Assembly (NCBI RefSeq): GCF_017872975.1
Contig: NZ_JAGGJP010000011.1
Location: forward strand, 49,770-113,769
Length of the DNA stretch: 64,000 nucleotides
From: Rubellimicrobium aerolatum
GTDB lineage: Bacteria; Pseudomonadota; Alphaproteobacteria; Rhodobacterales; Rhodobacteraceae
Reading direction: 5' to 3'
Below are positions 58,668 to 64,000 of this stretch, one piece after another. The translations under genes were made by a program, and so were the position numbers. The first letter of the stretch is position 1. Every line of letters begins with the position of its first letter. The notes under the pieces were generated by a model. It was not told the origin of the DNA, made no database searches, and saw nothing but the letters and a program-made list of their open reading frames with translations.

Positions 58668-59891
58668 ATGACCATCGCAGCCGAGCCGCCGCGACGCGCG
58701 TTCCGGCCCAGCCAGCTCATCAACGACAGCCGCTATCGGGGCCTCACCATCCAGGTGGTCGCGCTCCTGCTGCTGGCCGGGTTGATCGCCTATCTCGGGC
58801 ACAATCTCGTCGTGAACCTCCGCGCGCTGGGGAAGGATTTCGACTTCGGCTTCCTGGGCAACCGCGCCGGCTACGACATCGGCCAGACGCTGATCTCCTA
58901 TACCAACAACGACACCCACGCCCGCGCCGCCTTGGTGGGGATGCTGAACACGCTGCTGGTCGCGGCCCTGGGCTGCGTGACCGCCACTGTGATCGGCGTC
59001 CTGGCCGGGGTGCTGCGGCTGTCGAAGAACTGGCTCATCGGGCGGCTGATGACCGTCTACGTGGAGTTGTTCCGCAACGTGCCGCTGCTGCTCTGGATCG
59101 TGCTGGTTCATGCGGTTCTCAGCAACGCCACGCCGATCCCGGCCGAGTTCCGGGGCGAAGGGGCGACAGCCTCGATGGTCTTCGGGGTGATCGCCTTCAC
59201 CGCCCAGGGCACCTTCATCCCCTGGCCGGTCTGGGGCGAGGGAGCGGAATTACTGACGGTCGTGCTGCTGCTGTCGATCCTTGCTGCCTTGGTTTGGCGC
59301 AGCTACGCGCGGCGCCGGCAGATGGCGACGGGGCGGCCGCTGCCGGTGCTCTGGGTGGCGCTGGCGATCCTAGTCCTGCCGACAGTCCTAGCCTTTCTTC
59401 TGCTCGGCCGGCCGGTGACCTTCGACGTGCCAACAATGCGCGAGACGGGGATCGCACGCTTCAACGGCGGCGTGAACATCCTGAACTCGCTGGTGGCGCT
59501 GTGGTTCGCGCTGGCACTCTACACCGGGGCCTTCATCGCCGAGATCGTGCGGGGCGGCATCCTCGCGGTGTCGCGCGGCCAGAGCGAGGCCGCCTTCGCG
59601 CTAGGCCTGCGGCCCGGGCGGACCATGCGGCTCGTGATCCTGCCGCAGGCGCTCCGTGTGATCGTGCCGCCCCTCATCTCGCAATACCTGAACCTGACCA
59701 AGAACACCTCGCTCGCGGTGGCGGTGGGCTATGCCGACCTTCGGGCGACGCTGGGCGGCGTCACCATGAACCAGACCGGGCGCGAGCTGGAGAGCATCCT
59801 GCTCCTCGGGCTGTTCTACCTCGTGGTCAGCCTCGTCATCTCGGGCGCGATGAACGTCTACAACCGCCGCATCGCCCTCAAGGAGCGCTGA
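58668..59891 (+). CDS. bztB: amino-acid ABC transporter permease BztB
   Basis: Inner-membrane permease of 407 aa, larger than ordinary HisQ/M proteins because of an extended region after TM1-TM2, as in AapQ/BztB. The HisMQ core includes GMLNTLLVAALGCVTATVIGVLAGVLRLSKNWLIGRLMTVYVELFRNVPLLLWI. The EAA loop that meets the ATPase is EAAFALGLRPGRTMRLVILPQALRVIVPP. It works as a heterodimer with BztC. The TGATG junction couples it to bztC. Confidence 0.93.
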   Translation: MTIAAEPPRRAFRPSQLINDSRYRGLTIQVVALLLLAGLIAYLGHNLVVNLRALGKDFDFGFLGNRAGYDIGQTLISYTNNDTHARAALVGMLNTLLVAALGCVTATVIGVLAGVLRLSKNWLIGRLMTVYVELFRNVPLLLWIVLVHAVLSNATPIPAEFRGEGATASMVFGVIAFTAQGTFIPWPVWGEGAELLTVVLLLSILAALVWRSYARRRQMATGRPLPVLWVALAILVLPTVLAFLLLGRPVTFDVPTMRETGIARFNGGVNILNSLVALWFALALYTGAFIAEIVRGGILAVSRGQSEAAFALGLRPGRTMRLVILPQALRVIVPPLISQYLNLTKNTSLAVAVGYADLRATLGGVTMNQTGRELESILLLGLFYLVVSLVISGAMNVYNRRIALKER

Positions 59892-61207
59892 TGTCCGAGA
59901 TCCACGCCGAGACGGTGGCCTTCGCGCGCGACACGATGATGCCGCCCGCCCCGCCGCCCCGCCGCGAGACCGGTGCGGTGCGCTGGATGCGCGAGAACCT
60001 GTTCTCGGGGCCGCTGAACATCATCCTCACGATCCTGGCGGCGTGGCTGCTGTGGCTGGCGCTGCGCGACCTGCTGCCCTGGGCCTGGCGCGGCATTTGG
60101 CAGGCCGGATCGGCCAGCGAATGCCGCGCGATCCGCGACCAGCTTTATGGCGAGGGCGTGCCCGCCGCCTGCTGGGCGGTGGTCCGCGCGCGGTGGCGGC
60201 AGCTCCTGTTCGGGTTCTACCCGGCGGATGGCCTGTGGCGGCCCTTGCTGGCGTTGGGGCTGTTCCTCGTCGCGGTGCTGCCGGTGCTGTTCTCGGGGGC
60301 GCCCCGCCGTCTCCTGTGGCTGTCGGCCGCCGCGCCGTTCGTGATCGTCTGGCTTCTCTGGGGCGGCTCCCTGTGGGGCCCGGTCGCGGCGGCGCTGGGC
60401 TTCGTCGTCGGCTGGGCGATCTGGGCTGCGGTGGCCCGGCGGGGGAACGCCGGGTTGGCCCTCCTGCTCGGGCTCGGCGCGGCCCTGGCGTGGTGGTTCC
60501 TGCTCGCCCGGCCGGTGGCGGCGGGTCTGGCATCGGTCGCCCCGCTCGCCCTCGTCCCGGTCGAGTCGCGGGCCTTTGGCGGCTTTACCCTGTCGCTGGT
60601 GATCGGGCTGGCCGGCATCTGCCTGTCGCTGCCCCTGGGCGTGCTGCTCGCGCTCGCCCGCCGGTCCGAACTCTTCTTCATCTCCAAGGTCGCGGTCGCC
60701 TACATCGAGGTGATCCGGGGCGTGCCGCTGATCGTCTGGCTGCTGGTGGCCCAGGTGGTGCTGAACTACTTCCTGCCGCGCGGCACCAACTTCGACATCC
60801 TGCTGCGCGTCATCATCATGGTGACGCTGTTCTCCTCAGCCTATATCGCCGAGGTGATCCGGGGCGGCCTTGCTGCGCTGCCGAGCGGGCAATACGAGGC
60901 TGCCGACGCGCTGGGCCTGGGTTACTGGCAGGCCACCCGGTTGATCGTGCTGCCGCAGGCGCTCAAGATCTCCATCCCCGGCATCGTCAACAGCTTCATC
61001 GGCCTGTTCAAGGACACGACGCTGGTGTCGATCATCAGCCTGTTCGATCCCATGCGGATCTCCTCCACCATCCGGGCGACGACCGAGTGGGGCGGCATCT
61101 ACTGGGAGCTTTACGTCTTCGTGGCGCTGGTGTTCTTCGCCTTCTGCTTCGCCATGTCCCGCTACTCCATCTGGCTCGAGCGGCGGCTCGAGCGTAGCCA
61201 CCGCTAG
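59891..61207 (+). CDS. bztC: amino-acid ABC transporter permease BztC
   Basis: Inner-membrane permease of 438 aa. The N-terminal half (about 30-215) holds several extra hydrophobic helices and a short loop with two cysteines ([25 protein letters not shown]), as in AapM/BztC. The HisMQ core starts at about 225 ([56 protein letters not shown]) and the EAA loop is [29 protein letters not shown]. Translationally coupled to bztB; bztD begins 11 bases later. Confidence 0.93.
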   Translation: MSEIHAETVAFARDTMMPPAPPPRRETGAVRWMRENLFSGPLNIILTILAAWLLWLALRDLLPWAWRGIWQAGSASECRAIRDQLYGEGVPAACWAVVRARWRQLLFGFYPADGLWRPLLALGLFLVAVLPVLFSGAPRRLLWLSAAAPFVIVWLLWGGSLWGPVAAALGFVVGWAIWAAVARRGNAGLALLLGLGAALAWWFLLARPVAAGLASVAPLALVPVESRAFGGFTLSLVIGLAGICLSLPLGVLLALARRSELFFISKVAVAYIEVIRGVPLIVWLLVAQVVLNYFLPRGTNFDILLRVIIMVTLFSSAYIAEVIRGGLAALPSGQYEAADALGLGYWQATRLIVLPQALKISIPGIVNSFIGLFKDTTLVSIISLFDPMRISSTIRATTEWGGIYWELYVFVALVFFAFCFAMSRYSIWLERRLERSHR

Positions 61208-61218
61208 GAGCCCCGCCC

Positions 61219-61995
61219 ATGACCGACGCCGCCCTCGCTCCGCCGCCGCCCGTCTCGGGAGAGGTCGCCGTGCAGATCACCGGCATGAACAAGTGGTACG
61301 GTCAGTTTCATGTCCTTCGAGACATCGACCTGACCGTCACCAAGGGCGAGCGGATCGTCATCTGCGGGCCCTCGGGCTCGGGCAAGTCCACGCTGATCCG
61401 CTGCATCAACCGGCTGGAGGAGCACCAGAGCGGCCAGATCGTCGTGGACGGGACCGAGCTGACTTCGAACCTCAAGAATGTGGACAAGGTGCGCTCCGAG
61501 GTCGGGATGGTGTTCCAGCACTTCAACCTCTTCCCGCACCTGACGGTGCTGGAGAACTGCACGCTGGCGCCGATCTGGGTCCGCAAGGTGCCCAAGCGCG
61601 AGGCCGAGGAGACGGCCATGCACTTCCTCCACAAGGTCCGCATCCCCGAGCAGGCGCACAAGTATCCCGGCCAGCTCTCGGGCGGGCAGCAGCAGCGGGT
61701 GGCGATCGCCCGGTCGCTCTGCATGAGGCCGAAGATCATGCTCTTCGACGAGCCGACCTCGGCGCTCGACCCCGAGATGATCAAGGAGGTGCTCGACACC
61801 ATGATCGAGCTGGCGCGGGACGGGATGACCATGCTCTGCGTGACGCACGAGATGGGCTTCGCGCAGGCGGTGGCGAACCGCGTGATCTTCATGGACCAGG
61901 GCCAGATCGTCGAGCAGAACACGCCGCGGGAGTTCTTCAACAATCCCCGGTCCGAGCGGTCGAAGCTGTTCCTGAGCCAGATCCTGGGGCATTGA
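61219..61995 (+). CDS. bztD: amino-acid ABC transporter ATP-binding protein
   Basis: ATPase of 258 aa powering BztBC. Walker A is GPSGSGKST (50-58), the Q-loop [16 protein letters not shown], signature [15 protein letters not shown], Walker [15 protein letters not shown] and the switch His in CVTHEMGF. The closeness to GlnQ/AapP proteins supports a polar amino-acid substrate range. It ends the operon; a long inverted repeat follows. Confidence 0.95.
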   Translation: MTDAALAPPPPVSGEVAVQITGMNKWYGQFHVLRDIDLTVTKGERIVICGPSGSGKSTLIRCINRLEEHQSGQIVVDGTELTSNLKNVDKVRSEVGMVFQHFNLFPHLTVLENCTLAPIWVRKVPKREAEETAMHFLHKVRIPEQAHKYPGQLSGGQQQRVAIARSLCMRPKIMLFDEPTSALDPEMIKEVLDTMIELARDGMTMLCVTHEMGFAQAVANRVIFMDQGQIVEQNTPREFFNNPRSERSKLFLSQILGH

Positions 61996-62009
61996 ATGGG
62001 AGCGCGGAG

Positions 62010-62058
62010 GGCGGGCTTCAGCCCGCCATGTCGCATCCTTGGCGGGCTGAAGCCCGCC
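62010..62058. terminator. bidirectional stem-loop between bztD and nfi
   Basis: GGCGGGCTTCAGCCCGCC (62010-62027) and its exact complement (62041-62058) enclose 13 bases. Each arm is itself nearly self-complementary. It sits between two convergent genes and probably terminates both. The core GGCGGGCT-AAGCCCGCC type also recurs as an intergenic repeat in many genomes. Confidence 0.7.
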
Positions 62059-62066
62059 TGACGTGA

Positions 62067-62759
62067 CTAGATCGTGTCGAACAGGTCCGGGCCGCGTTCA
62101 AGGGCCCCTGCGGCGTTGTGGGCGAGGCGGATCGGCTCGGGCAGGCGGAAGCGAAGGGAGCAGCGCAGGACCAACTCCACCGCGCCAGCAAGGTCGCAGA
62201 GATGGCCGGGCGAGATGAAGACCGGGTTCGTGCCTGCCCGGGTGCGGAGCGCGGCGCCGATCACCTCGCCCTTGTCCACGAGAGGTTCCCAGGCTCCCTT
62301 CTCGGGTGGCACGGGCGCGTGGCGGCCCGTCAGGCGGGTCTTGGCGCAGCCGATGGTCGGACGGTTGAGCCAGAGGCCCATGTGGCTCGCGATGCCGATG
62401 CGGCGCGGATGGGCGATGCCATTGCCGTCGAAGAGGAACAGGTCCGGCTCGGTGGCGAGTTGGCCGAAGGCTTCCTCCAGCACCGGCCCTTCCCGAAAGG
62501 ACAGGAGGCCGGGAACATAGGGAAAGGGCGTCGGTTGGCGGGCCAGCGCCGTCTCTACCACGCGGAAGTCGGGGAAGGTGGCGATGACCACCGCCGCTTG
62601 GGATACGTCGTTCCTGACGCTCACGTCGACCCCGGCGACGAGACGGAGGCCCGACAGGTCGAGCGGGCGGTCGGCCACCACCTCGGCACGAAGGTCGTTC
62701 TGGAGCGCGATCGCCTCGGTCGGTGATAAATCCCAGGCGTGGCGGCGGTGCAGGCGCAT
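62067..62759 (-). CDS. nfi: endonuclease V (deoxyinosine 3' endonuclease)
   Basis: Endonuclease V (230 aa), which nicks DNA 3' to deoxyinosine and so repairs deaminated adenine. Metal-binding Asp45 lies in VAGVDVSVRN, the PYxP wedge is FPYVPGLLSFREGP (79-92) with Glu90, and DGNGIAHPRRIGIASHMG (111-128) holds Asp111; CAKTRLTG follows with the conserved Lys140. The ATG at 62759 has GAGGTGG upstream. It is the last gene of a minus-strand group with the phosphatase and ferredoxin-like genes. Confidence 0.94.
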   Translation of the reverse strand: MRLHRRHAWDLSPTEAIALQNDLRAEVVADRPLDLSGLRLVAGVDVSVRNDVSQAAVVIATFPDFRVVETALARQPTPFPYVPGLLSFREGPVLEEAFGQLATEPDLFLFDGNGIAHPRRIGIASHMGLWLNRPTIGCAKTRLTGRHAPVPPEKGAWEPLVDKGEVIGAALRTRAGTNPVFISPGHLCDLAGAVELVLRCSLRFRLPEPIRLAHNAAGALERGPDLFDTI

Positions 62760-62767
62760 GGGCCACC

Positions 62768-63271
62768 TCAGCCCACGTCGGCGGGGATCGCGAAGGCCAG
62801 AACGGTGCCCGAGGCCTCCCCTAGGTCGGCCCAACGGTCCAGGTCGAAGGTCAGCGCCGCGACCGCTGTCGTGGGGAAGTCCACCCAGCGGTGATGAGGC
62901 GGCACCTCGCGCGCCAGATAGTCAGCGAGGCCTCCGATTCCCGGATTGTGGCCGACCAGGGCCACGCGATCCGCTCCGGTCCCGGCCAGCGCCCGTAGCA
63001 TCGCATCGGGCGCGGCGTGGTAGAGTTCGGTCAGGTGGCGGACGCGGGGCGGCTCGGACCAGTGGGGGAGCATCAGGTCCAGCGTCTCCCGCGTGCGCGC
63101 CGCGTCCGAGCACAGGACCTCGGCGGGCATCAAACCCCGATCGGCGATCCAGCGCCCCATTCGGGGCGCGTCCCGGCGGCCGCGTTTGTTCAGCGGCCGT
63201 TCGTGGTCGGGCAGGGCGGGGTCGCCCTGGTCGGACTTGGCATGGCGGATGAGCAGCAGCGTCAGGGTCAT
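62768..63271 (-). CDS. sixA: SixA-like histidine phosphatase
   Basis: Protein of 167 aa of the histidine phosphatase superfamily. The catalytic RHG-type motif is LIRHAKSDQG with His10, the second Arg lies in SDAARTRET, and the late catalytic His108 is in LVGHNPGIGGL. Short single-domain members with RHAKS resemble SixA, which dephosphorylates histidine phosphotransfer domains; other targets are possible. Its ATG overlaps the stop of the ferredoxin-like gene, and nfi begins 8 bases later. Confidence 0.88.
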   Translation of the reverse strand: MTLTLLLIRHAKSDQGDPALPDHERPLNKRGRRDAPRMGRWIADRGLMPAEVLCSDAARTRETLDLMLPHWSEPPRVRHLTELYHAAPDAMLRALAGTGADRVALVGHNPGIGGLADYLAREVPPHHRWVDFPTTAVAALTFDLDRWADLGEASGTVLAFAIPADVG

Positions 63272-63987
63272 GTCGGGTGAAACGCTTTCATGTGGAATGC
63301 CGATTGCGCCGGGTCGCGTTGGCCGGCCCCGACCGGGCAGGCCCGCCGCACACGGCAGCCTCCCGAGAGGCAGCCCCTGCCTGCGGGCGCATCGAGCAGC
63401 CGGTGACAGGCCGCCACGTCATAGCTGTCCTCCCTCAGCGCGCTCACGGGACAGGCCCGGAGACACGGCCTAGCCTCGCAGCTATCGCACGGACGGGCCG
63501 AGGCAACGGGCGGCACGTCCTCTTCCAACGCCACCGCGCCCCGGAATGAGATCCAGAGCCCTGCCGTGTCATGCACCAGCAACCCTACCGGCGAAGGCCA
63601 GCAGCGGCCCGAGCGTCGCGCCCAGTTGGTGAAGGGCCGCCAAGGCGGGCCGACGAAAGGGAAAGCCGCCTTGGTCCCGAACTCGCAGGCGAGCCGCCCG
63701 ATCACGCGTCGCGACCAGCGGTCGAGCGGCTGGGGCTCGCCGTCCGCCATCTCGGGCGAGGCGGAGACCAGCGGCCAGAAGCCCGGTTCGTCCGGCGACA
63801 GAAGCGCGACCGAGCGGAAGCGGGTGGGCAATCCGTCCTCCGGCAAGAGCGGGGAGACGCCCGACACGACGAGGCCTTGCGCTTGGGCCGCCTCGGTGAG
63901 CGCGCTGACCTGCTGCCCGTTTTCTGGACCGCGCCGAGCTGGACTTTTCCAGTTTAGGCTTGGGCCGAGGAGACGGAGAGAGACCAT
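63268..63987 (-). CDS. ferredoxin-like Fe-S protein whose 5' end is disrupted by an insertion sequence
   Basis: The frame encodes 239 aa. From about residue 29 it matches a Rhodobacteraceae ferredoxin-like family: RFRSVALLSPDEPGFW, PLDRWSRRVIGRLACEFG, PWRPFTNWARRSGRCWPSPVGLLVHD, then a cysteine-rich tail (CDSCEARPCLRACPVSAL, YDVAACHRLLD, GCLSGGCRVRRACPVG) able to hold Fe-S clusters. The first 25 to 30 residues are unlike the family and are read from the end of the insertion sequence, so the apparent ATG at 63987 is probably accidental. The native start codon and promoter seem to have been displaced. Whether the gene is still expressed is open. Confidence 0.75.
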   Translation of the reverse strand: MVSLRLLGPSLNWKSPARRGPENGQQVSALTEAAQAQGLVVSGVSPLLPEDGLPTRFRSVALLSPDEPGFWPLVSASPEMADGEPQPLDRWSRRVIGRLACEFGTKAAFPFVGPPWRPFTNWARRSGRCWPSPVGLLVHDTAGLWISFRGAVALEEDVPPVASARPCDSCEARPCLRACPVSALREDSYDVAACHRLLDAPAGRGCLSGGCRVRRACPVGAGQRDPAQSAFHMKAFHPT

Positions 63988-64000
63988 GAAGAGATCGAAG
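63906..64000 (+). mobile_element. left end of a probable IS3-family insertion sequence, cut by the window edge
   Basis: From about 63906-63935 the composition changes to a stretch with CGTTTTCTGGAC, CTGGACTTTTCCAG and TTTAGG, unlike the flanking ferredoxin coding sequence, and a new plus-strand gene starts at 63986 after GGAGAC/GGAGAG. The product begins MKRSK, a common start of IS3-family OrfA proteins. The exact IS boundary and its inverted repeat cannot be fixed without the other end. Confidence 0.55.
63986..64000 (+). CDS. first codons of a probable IS3-family transposase OrfA (partial)
   Basis: Only five codons (MKRSK) are inside the window. The purine-rich GAGGAGACGGAGAGAG just upstream is a convincing ribosome binding region. 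Identification rests on this start and on the IS-like flank, so it is tentative. Confidence 0.45.

Overview
The window is about 64 kb of very GC-rich (roughly 70 percent) bacterial chromosome. Gene content and protein signatures point to an alphaproteobacterium of the Rhodobacteraceae/Rhodobacterales type. The evidence is the rpoZ-rel-pdxJ-acpS-lepB-rnc-era-recO block, the PduO-type adenosyltransferase next to a small twin-helix membrane protein, tRNA-Trp upstream of secE-nusG, two tuf genes, a long L3 C-terminal tail, a bztABCD amino-acid transporter and an ATP12-type F1 assembly chaperone. The genus cannot be told from this stretch. Almost every gene is a recognisable housekeeping gene. I found no CRISPR array, prophage, defence island or biosynthetic cluster.

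Layout. (1) 1-11004, plus strand: RNA polymerase omega, the bifunctional (p)ppGpp enzyme, PdxJ, AcpS, signal peptidase I, a second and apparently catalytically dead signal-peptidase-like protein, RNase III, Era and RecO, mostly joined by ATGA overlaps. The roughly 0.8 kb before recO holds no gene and is built of intergenic repeats. (2) 11001-13411, minus strand: cobalamin adenosyltransferase, a small membrane protein, an SDR oxidoreductase and an exported SH3 protein. (3) 13548-18837: parC, a small exported protein of unknown function (minus strand), tuf copy 1 and a DUF533 protein. (4) 18923-32477: tRNA-Trp, two accessory genes, secE, nusG, rplK, rplA, rplJ, rplL, rpoB and rpoC. (5) 32534-33947: a repeat-rich spacer and an EamA-type transporter. 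(6) 34249-38705: the str operon rpsL-rpsG-fusA-tuf copy 2. (7) 38837-53794: the S10, spc and alpha ribosomal protein genes through secY, adk, rpsM, rpsK, rpoA and rplQ. (8) 53901-57379: rarA, crcB, an RluA-family pseudouridine synthase and the ATP12-type chaperone. (9) 57581-61995: bztABCD. (10) 62067-64000: a minus-strand nfi, histidine phosphatase and ferredoxin-like operon whose upstream end is invaded by what looks like an IS3-family element running off the window.

How the parts fit: most of the window encodes transcription and translation machinery (beta, beta-prime, alpha and omega subunits, about thirty ribosomal proteins, EF-G, two EF-Tu genes) together with the export machinery (SecE, SecY, LepB) and ribosome-linked regulators or maturation factors (Rel, Era, RNase III, an RluA enzyme). 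Many spacers inside the ribosomal clusters contain strong stem-loops, so the cluster is probably punctuated into several transcription units.

Points most worth a second look: the degenerate LepB paralogue fused to an extra membrane domain (6384-7439); a two-module dispersed repeat found before recO and before the EamA transporter; a 19-bp perfect inverted repeat between rpsG and fusA; two tuf genes identical by eye with an internal codon-usage shift; and the IS junction at the right edge.
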